The notes under the pieces: model-generated
The model's database searches: none
Told to the model about the DNA's origin: nothing
What the model saw: the letters and a program-made list of their open reading frames with translations, nothing else
Part shown: in pieces, positions 35,592 to 44,325 of the stretch
How the letters are laid out: every line of letters starts with the position of its first letter
Position numbering within the stretch: the stretch's first letter is position 1
Assembly (NCBI RefSeq): GCF_004522175.1
Contig: NZ_SDEB01000005.1
Coordinates: 62,001-126,000 of the forward strand
Direction: 5' to 3'
Source of the DNA: Paracoccus ravus
Lineage (GTDB): Bacteria > Pseudomonadota > Alphaproteobacteria > Rhodobacterales > Rhodobacteraceae
Length of the DNA stretch: 64,000 nt
Made by a program: the position numbers and the translations under genes

Positions 35592-36039
35592 GTCCGACCC
35601 CCAAAAACCGGCCCCAGAGCCCCCAAGGGCAAAAGGGCGAAGTTTTTTCCCGTATCTATTACGTATAAAGAACGTTTTTGTGTTTTAGTCTCATGTATTT
35701 ATATAAATATTGGAAAAAATGCCCTTTAGGCCTCAGAGGCTTGATAAGCTTGGCAAATTTCTCGTTATCCACAAGCAAACCTGCGCCCTTTTGGGGCAAG
35801 ATTTGCGCCCTTTTCCGCCTTTTCGACCGTTCCCGCTCTCGACTCGTCCGCGGCCCGAAATTGCGACACTCTCCGCCTTTCGCTTCACAGCGGGCGCAGC
35901 CCGGCAAGTTTTTGCCCTTTCGCCTCTTGTTTCGCGCTCGAGGGGCGCAATCAGGCGGTTTTGCCCTTGCATGAAAACGCGGGGCGAGGCGCGGATTGGC
36001 GCGGCGAAACCTGCGGCCAAGGCCGCCGCCGGGGCGCGA
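35592..36039. other. Candidate replication origin of element A (AT-rich, DnaA box, GCCCTTT repeats)
   Basis: No gene. This is the most AT-rich stretch of the island (about 35640-35760). It holds a perfect DnaA box TTATCCACA at 35765-35773. GCCCTTT occurs at 35721, 35785, 35807 and 35914, with the inverse AAAAGGGC at 35631. Two copies extend to TGCGCCCTTTT (35782 and 35804), 22 bp apart, two helical turns. It lies directly downstream of the primase-helicase gene. Iteron-like repeats plus DnaA box plus AT-rich DNA is the usual layout of a replicon origin. Confidence 0.5.
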
Positions 36040-37458
36040 TCAGTAGAGCGGGCGATCATCGGTTTCCGACTCGGGCGGCGTCACGTTGACCTCTTGCAAA
36101 CGGTCGCGAACGCCCTCGGTGGCCTTCCATCGGACGCCCCGACAAAACCATCGGCCGCCGTCCGTTTTCAGTTTCCGAAAGCCTTTTTCTTGCATCAGGT
36201 TCGCGAAACCTGATTTCTTGTATTTGGTCGCCCCAGGACGCCCGCCCGCTCGCGAATTAGCGCCGCCTCGACCTCGGACGGCGTTCGGCGTTCCGTGACC
36301 GGCTGGGATCGCAAGTTGACGCCGCGTGCCTTCATCCTCATCTTGATTTTCGGCGTCCGGTTAAAGGACAGGATCGGGACTGCCCGCGGCTTGTAATAGC
36401 ATTCCGGTTTCCCGAGCGCCCGCGCCGGCCGCATGTCGCCGCCGGTCATTGCCTTGATTTTCTTTGCGCTCAATTCATCGGGTGCGGCAGGTTCGCTTGT
36501 GATCATCACGCGGCCGCCGGGAATATCGACCTCCTCAGGCGTTGCTTGCCCGGCCCCGGTTTGCGGCGTCACGATAAACATTTCGATTTTTGCACGCGGC
36601 CGTGTATCCGTCGCGCTCGCCCATCACGCCGGCAATCGCGGCCGTCACGGTCGATTTCCCGTTGCCGCCAGCGCCCCGGAACAACAGCGCTACTTGCGGG
36701 TCATTGCGACCGAATAGCAGCATCCCCATAGCGCGATGAAAGCAAGACCGGACCTCGACCGAGGGCAAGACCAGCTCGAGGAACGAAAGCCATTCGGTAC
36801 AGGCCGCCGCGGGATCATAGGCGACGCCCGCGCAGCGCGTCGGCAGTGCGGCGCGATCATGCCGGCGCAACCATCGCCGGCGGATCGCGACCGCCTCGGC
36901 GTCATCGGTCAACCTCTCGAAACTGGCGTCGCGGGCGGCTCGCAGATCAAGGACGCTGTTCGGGCAGACAAAGCCGAAAGGATCGGCGTCGAGGTTGTCC
37001 ATATCCTCGACTTGCATTGGCCCGGCCAGATGCAAGGCGGCGCGGATTTTCGAGTCATTCCCGCACTTGACCGAATGTTCTATCAGGCGTGCGAAATTGT
37101 CCGCGCGGATCGCGCCCTCGAGTCGCCGAAAGCCGGCCGAGGCTTGCCGATTTCATCCTAGATCCGGCGGCCGGCGAGGTCAGGATCGACCGGGACCGTC
37201 CACCACGCCGGCGCCTCGCGCCTCGACCACGCCACGCAAGCGCGAGGCAAGGCCGGGCGCGGCAAGGTCGCCTGTTTTGAAAGCATAGCGGGCGCCGTCC
37301 CACCCCCCCACCCCTTGCCTTGCCCGATAGCCATATCGGGACCGAACGCTCCCGCGATCCGCTCGGCGTTGCCCATGTCATCCTCTTGATAGTCGAGGCG
37401 CCTTTTCCGGCAGGACGACGTCGAGCGACCGGGGCGCGGGTTTTGTTGCGGCGCTCAC
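36040..37458 (-). pseudogene. D5/P4-like primase-helicase, multiply frameshifted
   Basis: Joined across frames it reads DDMGNAERIAGAFGPDMAIG, CGNDSKIRAALHLAG-type region, NLDADPFGFVCPNSVLDL, then superfamily 3 Walker A FRGAGGNGKSTVTAAIAGVM (about 36630-36690), the B/C region IPGGRVMITSEPAAPDELSA and ILSFNRTPKI, and a winged-helix end (SGFANLMQEKGFRKLKTDGG). This is the D5_N/P4 alpha-type helicase used by satellites and phages to start replication. The frame changes at least five times. GTG at 37458 overlaps the stop of the primase. The part between RTPKI and the winged helix also seems shortened. Confidence 0.8.
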
Positions 37459-38220
37459 ATTTGCCCCAATGCCGCAAGGTCAGCATAATCGAGGCCGGCG
37501 GCCCAATCGTCGGGCGGCACGATCAGGCGAACCCGGTCGGCGGTTTTGAAAAGATTTGCGAGCGTCCGTTGACCGTGCCGAGCGGCCGAGGCCGGGCACC
37601 GGGATGACCCCTCTCCCAAGATCAGAAGCCGGCAACGGCGCCCGGCCGGCATCCAACCAGGTAAATCCGACACGCCGGGATCGAGGACGGCAGCGGCTCG
37701 CCATTCGTGCCGCGCCGCGGTCCTCGGCCGGCGGGATCGGCCGGCCCGGCAAGGGCGCCGAGCGAAAGCGCTGCCGTCCAATGCCGCCACCCCTTGCGCC
37801 GCATTGCCACGAGGACCGCGAGCGTCGGCTCGATGCCCTCCCCGACGACGACGCAATCGGATAGCGCGGCGAAGCGGATCGGACGGCCGTAAAGTCGGCC
37901 GGTTTTGACTAGCCATGCTTTCGGAATTTTCGACCCGTCCGGTTACCGGGCGCGGCCGTTCGACGCAATCCATGTCCGGTGAACGTCGCGGAAATCGCCG
38001 GCCGAGCCCGTTGCCTCGCAACGAAAGCAGCGGAACCAACCGCCGACGCCATTCGGTTCGACCAGATGGAAAGATGACGTCGCCTCGCGGTGAAAGGGAC
38101 AGGGCGCCCAATAGCCGCCGCGGCCGGGGCGAGACTTTAGCGCATCCCATGACACGCCGGCCGCCACCGGGAGATCGCGAAAGGAAACCTCGGCTTTGAC
38201 CTTGCCGATAGCGTTGTCAT
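37455..38220 (-). pseudogene. CHC2-type zinc-finger/Toprim primase, frameshifted and shortened
   Basis: The N-terminal part reads KVKAEVSFRDLPVAAGVSWD, YWAPCPFHREATSSFHL and FRCFRC, a CHC2 zinc finger (C-x2-H and C-x2-C). Then, with an internal stop and probable deletion, comes a Toprim fold: KTGRLYGRPIRFAAL, CVVVGEGIEPTLAVLVAM, and in another frame LLILGEGSS and VRLIVPPDDWAAGLDYADLA. The expected Toprim DxD is not intact (GEGSS). The ATG overlaps the upstream stop as ATGA. Element B carries a working gene of the same domain plan at 45005. Confidence 0.75.
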
Positions 38221-38425
38221 AGGACCCCCGCCGAGGCGGCGCAGGACAGGAAGGCGAGCCGGCGGCCGCGATCACGAGGCGGCCGGGTTGTAGCACGCGG
38301 CCGGACACGAACCGGGGCGCCGGCAGATCGGGAAAGGGCACGTGTTCGGAAAAGAGGATCGCCGCGTCGGCCGCGGTCGCGATCCAGTCAATTTCCGTGA
38401 TCGCCAACACCCCGTCACGCGGCAT
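38217..38425 (-). pseudogene. Unknown element A gene, one frameshift
   Basis: ATG at 38425 opens MPRDGVLAITEIDWIATAAD, AAILFSEHVPFPDLPAPRFV, then the frame must change near 38265 to read AFLSCAASAGVL and stop at 38217, overlapping the primase ATG. It is helical in the first half. No family recognised. Confidence 0.4.
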
Positions 38426-38437
38426 GTCGAACCGCTC

Positions 38438-38723
38438 TTAGATGACGGGCCAGACCCACGCCTCGATCCGCTGATAATCGGGCAACAAGGCTTTCAACGG
38501 GGACACCTGATATACGGGCGGCGGATAACCGCCTCTCAATAGGCATTGACCGAATGCCCGGCGACCTTATCGCGGCCCTCGCCATGTCCGGTGAATCGGA
38601 CAAGACGAGAAAAGCGCGGTCGCAATGTCGGAAAGGTTGGCGTCCTCGGCGCGAGGTGCAGAGAGGTCAAAAATATCCCCAGGCGGTCGCGATGATGTTG
38701 CGGCCAGGGCGAGGCTCTATCAT
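38438..38723 (-). pseudogene. HD-hydrolase-like fragment, frameshifted
   Basis: Across frames it reads MIEPRPGRNIIATAWGYF, DLSAPRAEDANLSDIATALF, RLVRFTGHGEGRDKVAGHSV, then GGYPPPVYQVSPLKALLPDY and QRIEAWVWPVI. The pattern DIA-x-L-x-R-x2-RF-x-GH...V-x-HSV is that of phage HD-domain phosphohydrolases (YfbR/nucleotidase-like), here shortened. At least two frame changes and probably an internal loss are present. The assignment rests on one motif block. Confidence 0.4.
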
Positions 38724-38731
38724 GTCGAAAA

Positions 38732-38920
38732 TCAGTCTTTGAAAAGCGGCCCCGGGGCAGGATCGGCCGGGGCGGGGCAATGCCACAGATAGACGCCGCG
38801 CAACTCGGCCGGCGTCTCGGACGCGAGGTCGGGAAACCCGACCACGAACGCCGGCCATGGCTCGGCACGGCAGGGCACGCAAAGCCGCGGCTTGTGCAAT
38901 CTCGGCGGGCATTCGGTCAT
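38732..38920 (-). CDS. Small Cys/Pro-rich protein, 62 aa, element A
   Basis: An intact frame whose ATG overlaps the stop of the upstream gene (ATGA). It has a Cys pair CVPC near residues 14-17 and a third Cys near 48 (LWHC), with many Pro residues, so a small metal- or disulfide-stabilised protein is possible. No family recognised. It is one of the few unbroken genes of element A. Confidence 0.45.
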   Translation of the reverse strand: MTECPPRLHKPRLCVPCRAEPWPAFVVGFPDLASETPAELRGVYLWHCPAPADPAPGPLFKD

Positions 38921-39479
38921 CCCGCCGGACCTTTGCCGAGGGCGCGAACGGCCGTCACGGTCAAGCCCGGATCGCGGTCGTCGTCATCCCGAGGCGCCGA
39001 CCGGCGACGGCAAGCGGCAGGTCGCAGAGGACAACCGCGGCAAAAACCGCGGCGACGCGCCGCGAGGACCGCGCCGCGATCCGCTTGACTAGAAGGCGCC
39101 CGAGCGCCGCGTCGCCCGCCCCGATCCCGTTCGCTGCGAGTGCCGAGTCGACTTGACCCGGCCACAGCGCCGGCCTGCCGGCAGGGCGCAAGATCGCCTC
39201 GAGCAGGGCGGCGAGGTCGCCAGGATCGACGGGACGAGGCCGGCCGAGGGCGCGAGCGTCGCGCATCGCCTCGAGCGCGTCGCGGGCCCCGCCGCGTGAT
39301 CGCGTAACGGATCGCGACGCGGCCGCCGGGGCGCCGTGTAATCCAGTCCCGCGTGACGAAGGCACGGACGGCATATGCGGGACGCGATAGCTTTCGCGGA
39401 TCGCACCCCCGGCCGATTTTCGGGCAATGATCCCACCGGACCGCGGGGCGCGATTCCGAGGACGCCGCAAGGCTCGCAC
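38917..39479 (-). pseudogene. Unknown element A gene with HTH-like C-terminus, frameshifted
   Basis: Reconstructed across frames: RKSAGGAIRESYRVPHMPS, VRAFVTRDWITRRPGGRVAI, RYAITR, GARDALEAMRDARALGRPRP, VDPGDLAALLEAILRPAGRP, then LVKRIAARSSRRVAAVFAAV and VAGRRLGMTTTAIRA, and in a third frame LTVTAVRALGKGPAG with stop at 38917. The GRRLGMTTTAIRA segment resembles a helix-turn-helix. At least three shifts. Function unknown, possibly a regulator of the element. Confidence 0.45.
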
Positions 39480-39555
39480 TAGCGCCGCAGTGTTGACGCG
39501 GCGTGCCGCTCGAGGTCGAGCGACAGATCGAGGCCAGAACTAAAGCCGGCCCCAG

Positions 39556-39805
39556 TCACAACGCCCCAGTCCGGTCAATCCCGCGAGTGAGGTCATCGAA
39601 TGCGAGGCCCGTTTCGGTCAGTTTCGAGGCGAGGCGCCGGTCGTCGCTGCGGATCGCAATGCGGGCGCGGGAAAAACAGGATGGAGCCGAGGCGGAGCGC
39701 CCCGGAACGGGCGACCGCTGAACGGGCGCCGGTGGCGCGACCCGGCTGGTTATAGGGATTTGCGGGCGCATAGACGCACCCGCCGATAGCGTGAGTTTTT
39801 CCCAT
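39556..39805 (-). pseudogene. Unknown element A gene, one frameshift
   Basis: ATG at 39805, inside the end of the preceding gene, opens MGKTHAIGGCVYAPANPYNQ and LRLGSILFFP. Near 39672 the frame must change to read RARIAIRSDDRRLASKLTET, GLAFDDLTRGIDRTGAL and stop at 39556. Unrecognised. Confidence 0.45.
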
Positions 39806-40145
39806 TGACTCTCGGCCTCAACGTCGGGCGAAGCGGCGCGAGGCCATGGCGCCGGGCGACGCTCTCGAGTAACGCCAAGATCTCCGGCTCGGGAGCGGCT
39901 TGACGAACGCGGATCAGGACCGGGCGTAAGAATGCCTTTTCCCAAGCGGGCGAGGCGACCGCAGCTTTCGCAGGCCGGCGGCCCTACCTCGGCCAGCCGG
40001 TCGAGCATTACCAAGGCGGCAAGACCCGATTGAATGACGGCGAAAGCCGCGTCCAGCCAAAGATCGGCGCCGACGTCGAGCCACAATGCGTCAATTTGCC
40101 CGAGGTCGGACGGCGAGCCGAGAACAGGAACTCAGCGCCGTTCAT
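39750..40145 (-). pseudogene. Unknown element A gene, two frameshifts
   Basis: ATG at 40145, with AGGAAAGGGAG upstream, opens MNGAEF. After a shift near 40125 it reads VLGSPSDLGQIDALWLDVGA, DLWLDAAFAVIQSGLAALVM, LDRLAEVGPPACESCGRLAR. After another near 39919 (one extra base in CCCGGTCCTG) it reads VLIRVRQAAPEPEILALLES, VARRHGLAPLRPTLRPRVNG and stops at 39750. A CESCGR pair may bind metal. No family recognised. Confidence 0.5.
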
Positions 40146-40355
40146 GCACCCGCTCCCTTTCCTCAAAGAATTTCTTCGCAAATCGTGCAATGGGCGCCCG
40201 TCGGCAAAAAGACCGATTGTGACGAGGCGAGGTCGAAACCCGCGGCCGCGTCATCAAAAGCAATTACACAAACCACATGGGCGGAGAATGCCGTGGGAGA
40301 GACCGCCGAACAAGCCAACTCAGCTCACGATAATTGGGTCTAGCGATCTCCTGCG

Positions 40356-40592
40356 CTATGCGAACGAGAAACTGCGAACCCGAGCAGCATGGTCTTTACC
40401 CACCGCAGCCCATGTAACCGCCGCTCTTTCTCCTTGTGCAGCGATAAATTCAGGCACGAGGGGGACATCGCGGGGCCCTCGCCAAGTATGAACGCGCCGC
40501 CTCGACCCTCGCTCGGCATCACGCCAGAGGCCGCAGGATCGTCGTCAAGGCCGCTTGATCGCCTCGGCCGGGGTTAAGCCCGCCCGGGCCAT
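40356..40592 (-). pseudogene. Possible short element A gene, frameshifted
   Basis: ATG at 40592 opens MARAGLTPAEAIKR. A shift gives LDDDPAASGVMPSEGRGGAF, ILGEGPAMS, and a second returns to VPEFIAAQGERAAVTWAAVG and a stop at 40356. Weak support. Upstream, a separate 43-codon frame (TTG at 40803 to stop at 40672, ending FRPDHKDIAKDDASGAGL) could be another small gene. Between 40146 and 40355 I see nothing coding. Confidence 0.3.
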
Positions 40593-40833
40593 AAAGGCCG
40601 CCCATAGCGCGCACAGGACGCCCAAAAACGGACAGTTACACCCTCTCCGAAATCAACTCCGCCTGCGGCCCTTACAAGCCCGCGCCGCTCGCATCGTCCT
40701 TGGCAATGTCTTTGTGATCGGGGCGGAAGCGCGGCACTTCCTTTTTGAAATCCCGGCAACGGTAGCCTTTGTCGGCCGGTAGCGTTTCGCGTAGAAGCGC
40801 CAACCGACTGGAACACAAGGGGCGCCCCTTTCG

Positions 40834-42123
40834 TTATAGCGCGATCAGGGCAAGCGCCTTTCGCCGGAGCTCGAGCGAGCCACCCCGGCCATAGTCGGGT
40901 CGTTCGTATTTATGCCCCATCAACTCGGCCCGAATGCGGTCATCGACCCCGGCCTCGGTCAAGCGATCCTCGAACGAATGCCGCAGTGAATAGGCGGAAT
41001 GCTCGGGCGTCTCGCGCAAGCCATTCTCGGAGAGGAACTTGTTAACAACCGCCGACCATGTATCCGCCCTGTCGCGATAGCGGGCGATCCCGCCCCGCGC
41101 GACAATCCGCCGCGCCGCCTCGAGCGAGACGCCGAGCAAAGGGATTTGCCGTGGCGAGGTTTGGGTTTTCAGGACGCGGCCGGCTTGCTTAGAAATGTCG
41201 ATATGCGGCACGTTAGCGCCGAGCGCGAAACCCTCGGCCGTAAGCCCGACGATTTCGGACGGCCGGGCGCCCGTGTTGACCATGATAAGCAAGACGTCGC
41301 GGGCTTCGTCGTTCATTCGCGCGAGGGCGCCGGGCCTAAGAAGCTTGTCGCGGATGAACTGGACTGAGAACGGGACGCCCTTCGTTTTCGTCTTGACGCC
41401 CTTAAATCGCAATTTCGCGAACGGGTTTGGCAACTCGAGCGCGTGATATTCTGCCCAAGTCCGAAAGAGGTCGGAAATCGTGCCAATGTCTTTATTTGCG
41501 GAGTTAGGACCGACCTCGCCCGCCTTGATCCTCGCGGCCCATGCCTCGCGATATGCTTGCGCGTTCGCCCGCGAAATTTCCTTCATCGGCAGGTCGCCGC
41601 AAACTTTGACAAAGTTTGCGACTGCCCGGTCGCGGGTTGTCCGCCAGCGCGAAACTTGGGCCTCGGATTTGCCGGAAAGCCGCTCGACGGCCGCAAACTG
41701 GATCATTTCGGCAAGGGCCCCGGACAACGTGACTGCCGGCGCCTCTACTGCGCCAAGGATCGCGCCAGCCTCGACCAGCGACGCAAAGGACCCGTCTTTG
41801 CGCAAAAGCGCCTCGATCCGCGTCAAGACGTCCTCGACAGGCCCGGAAGAAATATCGACCGCTAACCGGAAGGTGAAGCCGCGGGCGGCTGCGAGGCGTT
41901 TCGCGCTTTCAAAGGCCGCTGCCGCGTCGCCCCCGCGGCCAGCTGCGAGCGCTTCCCAAAAAGCCACAAATTCGGCCTCGACCGCGGGCGCCTTTTCGCG
42001 CGCCTCACGCTCAGAATCCGTGAAAAGCGCCCGCGATACGCGCGAGCGCGAATCGACATGCGCGAACCGCTTCGGAACCTTTTTGACGAAATACCAATAG
42101 CCCCGATCCAGATACAAACCCAC
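40834..42123 (-). CDS. Tyrosine-type site-specific integrase, element A
   Basis: A 429-residue phage-type integrase with an intact frame. The N-terminus (MGLYLDRGYWYFVKKVPKRF) is the DUF6538-like arm-binding domain, the SAM-like core-binding domain is at about 130-230, and the catalytic domain has Arg in NTGARPSEIVGL, YSLRHSFEDRL for the H/Y-x2-R box, GHKYERPDYGRGG with the likely Tyr nucleophile in DYG. It starts 125 bp from the tRNA-like core at 42248 and reads away from it. Three direct repeats lie between start and core. It is the only large unbroken gene of element A. Confidence 0.9.
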   Translation of the reverse strand: MGLYLDRGYWYFVKKVPKRFAHVDSRSRVSRALFTDSEREAREKAPAVEAEFVAFWEALAAGRGGDAAAAFESAKRLAAARGFTFRLAVDISSGPVEDVLTRIEALLRKDGSFASLVEAGAILGAVEAPAVTLSGALAEMIQFAAVERLSGKSEAQVSRWRTTRDRAVANFVKVCGDLPMKEISRANAQAYREAWAARIKAGEVGPNSANKDIGTISDLFRTWAEYHALELPNPFAKLRFKGVKTKTKGVPFSVQFIRDKLLRPGALARMNDEARDVLLIMVNTGARPSEIVGLTAEGFALGANVPHIDISKQAGRVLKTQTSPRQIPLLGVSLEAARRIVARGGIARYRDRADTWSAVVNKFLSENGLRETPEHSAYSLRHSFEDRLTEAGVDDRIRAELMGHKYERPDYGRGGSLELRRKALALIAL

Positions 42124-42135
42124 GCTAGCACCCGA

Positions 42136-42170
42136 AAGTTACGCCCTTAAGTTACGGGAAAAGTTACGGG
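42136..42170. repeat. Three direct AAGTTACG(GG) repeats upstream of integrase A
   Basis: AAGTTACG starts at 42136, 42149 and 42161, with the last two copies extended to AAGTTACGGG. Spacings are 13 and 12 bp, close to one helical turn. They lie 13 bp ahead of the integrase start and about 80 bp from the att core. Arm-type integrase sites or an autoregulatory operator are the natural readings. Confidence 0.7.
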
Positions 42171-42247
42171 ATCGCAGCGGAAAAAATTTGAAAAAACACA
42201 AGAAACCCTGCATTTGCTGGCGTTTTTGCAACTTTTTATCGGAGATC

Positions 42248-42261
42248 TGGTGGAGCCGAGG
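42248..42261 (+). other. att core, left end of element B
   Basis: TGGTGGAGCCGAGG, identical to the CCA end and 3' acceptor strand of the tRNA-Ala gene at 51869, in the same orientation. It lies between the divergently read integrases of A (start 42123) and B (start 42407), and is probably the junction of the two tandem elements. Confidence 0.9.
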
Positions 42262-42306
42262 TGCACCACCCTTGCGATTAGACAAGTCGCAATCAATCGC
42301 ATCTTT

Positions 42307-42325
42307 AATTGTATATCAGACAATT
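42307..42325. promoter_or_regulatory. Inverted repeat upstream of integrase B
   Basis: AATTGT (42307-42312) and ACAATT (42320-42325) with a 7-bp spacer, in an AT-rich stretch about 80 bp before the integrase start. A repressor operator or integrase/AlpA site is plausible. Confidence 0.45.
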
Positions 42326-42406
42326 AGGCAATCAGCGCGTAACTTCCCGTTGCGTCCAGTATCACCCATCCATTACGGCTTTCGATGGGTAGGACGTGAG
42401 TGCAAA

Positions 42407-43669
42407 ATGCCGAAACTGGTTCCCGAACTCTCCCCCATCGAGGTCAAGCGCCTCTCGCATCCTGGCGCTGGCCGAAACAACGCCATGTTCGCGGTTGGCG
42501 GTGTCAGTGGCCTTTACCTGCAAATTTCTCCTAGTGGGGCGCGTAGCTGGATATTGCGCACGACCATAGGCAGCAAGCGCCGCGATTTGGGTTTGGGCAG
42601 CTACCCTGATGTTGGCCTTGCCCAAGCCCGTGAACGCGCCCGTGAGGCCAAGGATCAGGTCTGGCGGGGCATCGACCCAATCGAGGAACGGAAGGCTGCT
42701 AGGGCGGCTCTGGCGGCCTCCCAGAAGCGCGGCCTAACCTTCGCAGAAGCCTTCAACCGCTACACCGCCGCGAAACTGACGGAATTGGCGACAGACAAGG
42801 ATCGTGTGCGCTGGCGGTCATCCATCGAGCGGTACGCCCTGCCCCATATCGGAGAGATGCTTGTGGACGATCTGGCTGTGCAAGACGTGCTGCGCGTTTT
42901 GGAACCTGTTTGGCACAACAGGACCGAGACGGCTTCGCGCGTTCGGGGACGGATCGAAGCGATTTTGTCCTGGGCTACTGTTGCAGGCCACAGAACGGGC
43001 GATAACCCGGCCCGCTGGCGCGGCAATCTTGACCAAATTCTGCCGAAACCCGGTCGCATCATGGACAAGGACAATCACGGCGCTATCGCACTGGATGAGG
43101 CAAGGGCATGGTTTTCAGACCTGCAAAAGCGCGACGGTATCGCCGCCCGAGCCCTGGAGTTCCTAACGCTATGCGCAAGCCGATCCGGCGAAGTGCGGGG
43201 CGCGACCTGGGACGAGATCGACGCGAAGGCGAAGATTTGGACGATCAGTGCGGAGCGGATGAAAGCAGAGCGGGAACACCGCGTTCCTCTGACTAAACAG
43301 GCGATGACGCTCATCGAAGCTGCACCGAAATTGGCCGACAGCCCTTACATCTTCGCGGCACCGCGAGGCGGTCAACTGTCAGACATGGCCTTATCCGCCG
43401 TCATGCGCCGAATGCAGGAGCATGAGGAGAAAGCCGGTCGTAAAGGCTGGCTCGATGCACGCTCGGCCCGTCCAGCTGTTCCCCATGGGCTGCGCAGCAC
43501 TTTCCGAGATTGGGCGGCAGAGAGGACGGACTACCCGCGAGACATGGCGGAGATTGCGCTTGCACATACAGTCGGTAGTGACGTCGAGCGGGCTTATCGT
43601 CGTGGCGATCAGATGGAAAAGCGCAGGGCGATGATGGCCGATTGGGCGATGTTCCTGGGGGCGGCGTGA
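42407..43669 (+). CDS. P4-type tyrosine integrase (DUF4102), element B
   Basis: A 420-residue integrase of the P4/DUF4102 group. The N-terminal DUF4102 domain (FAVGGVSGLYLQISPSGARS, LGLGSYPDVGLAQARERA) covers about 20-100, and the catalytic domain shows Arg in LCASRSGEVRGATW, HGLRSTFRDW and LAHTVGSDVERAYRRGD with the Tyr nucleophile. This group usually targets tRNA 3' ends, which fits the tRNA-Ala core 146 bp upstream. I use the ATG at 42407; the frame upstream runs through the att core. The stop overlaps the next start (TGATG). Confidence 0.93.
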   Translation: MPKLVPELSPIEVKRLSHPGAGRNNAMFAVGGVSGLYLQISPSGARSWILRTTIGSKRRDLGLGSYPDVGLAQARERAREAKDQVWRGIDPIEERKAARAALAASQKRGLTFAEAFNRYTAAKLTELATDKDRVRWRSSIERYALPHIGEMLVDDLAVQDVLRVLEPVWHNRTETASRVRGRIEAILSWATVAGHRTGDNPARWRGNLDQILPKPGRIMDKDNHGAIALDEARAWFSDLQKRDGIAARALEFLTLCASRSGEVRGATWDEIDAKAKIWTISAERMKAEREHRVPLTKQAMTLIEAAPKLADSPYIFAAPRGGQLSDMALSAVMRRMQEHEEKAGRKGWLDARSARPAVPHGLRSTFRDWAAERTDYPRDMAEIALAHTVGSDVERAYRRGDQMEKRRAMMADWAMFLGAA

Positions 43670-44235
43670 TGCGGAGCGGATTTGTTGAACCCGTCCATCT
43701 CACGGCAAGCCAACGCGATGGCATCGGCACGGAACTTGGCCGCCGTCGCAAAGCAGTTTTCCACGATCCTGAACGTCAAAGCGCGTTCCTGCGGAGAGTG
43801 GAGAGCGCGCTTACGTATCTTCAAAACGTGACATCGGAAACTGAGTCAATCGATGCGGCCAGGGATAGGATTGCTCTGCTTCATCGGCGTCTATCAGATA
43901 CCCTAGTCGTCATTGCGAAGCTGAATGCTAGCGAGCGCTCGTCGCTAAAGCCTAATGGCCGGGATGTACTTAGCTCCGTAGTATCGAACATTGAGGCACT
44001 CTTGCCCGGAGTGGAGGGCTTGCGACTAGCCTATGGCACACGCCCTTACACCAAGCCTGATGGCCGCACTCGCTTCATGGTCGAACAATTGGCCACAGCC
44101 TGGCGGAACTGCTTCGAAGAGATTCCGAGCAACAAAGCCGACGGCGCATTCTTTCAGGTGCTCAACGTGGTCCTGATAGAAACCGGCTTTGAGGAAATCG
44201 GGCGGGACGCGCTGCGCAGTCTTCTGAAACAGTAG
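43669..44235 (+). CDS. Unknown 188-aa protein, element B
   Basis: Soluble, mostly helical protein whose ATG shares one base with the integrase stop, so it is translated with it. Notable stretches: RRRKAVFHDPERQSAFLRRV, RIALLHRRLSDTLVVIAKLN and YTKPDGRTRFMVEQLATAWR. No signal or membrane segment. I do not recognise it. As a gene tied to the integrase it might help excision or sense helper infection, but nothing in the sequence shows that. Confidence 0.75.
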   Translation: MRSGFVEPVHLTASQRDGIGTELGRRRKAVFHDPERQSAFLRRVESALTYLQNVTSETESIDAARDRIALLHRRLSDTLVVIAKLNASERSSLKPNGRDVLSSVVSNIEALLPGVEGLRLAYGTRPYTKPDGRTRFMVEQLATAWRNCFEEIPSNKADGAFFQVLNVVLIETGFEEIGRDALRSLLKQ

Positions 44236-44325
44236 GGCTAATCGAAAGAAAATCCGGCTTTGCCCGTCTGATTGGTGATGCGGGGTGAAAGCATCTTGGT
44301 CGTATCCGCAACAAGGGGATGCACC

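Larger units (their letters stand above)
33640..42247. mobile_element. Element A: decayed integrative/satellite-like element
   Basis: From its intact tyrosine integrase at the right end, minus-strand genes run leftward: several unknowns, an HD-like gene, a zinc-finger/Toprim primase, a D5/P4-like primase-helicase, an AT-rich origin-like region, then four more unknowns. Stop/start overlaps (ATGA, TTGA) between reconstructed genes are kept, yet at least 20 frame changes interrupt them. The right end is the tRNA-derived core at 42248. I find no matching core on the left, so the left boundary (IS remnant, about 33.64 kb) is a guess. Confidence 0.7.

Noticed and set aside
39682..39692. TGGAGCCGAGG, an 11-bp match to the tRNA att core inside element A
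   Set aside because: It lies within codons of a reconstructed gene (RLGSIL), lacks the first three bases of the core and no element boundary is seen there; probably chance in GC-rich DNA.
33887..40592. Programmed ribosomal frameshifting as explanation for the many frame changes
   Set aside because: Changes occur in nearly every gene, at unrelated sequences and in both directions, without slippery heptamers or pseudoknots; damage or error is far simpler.
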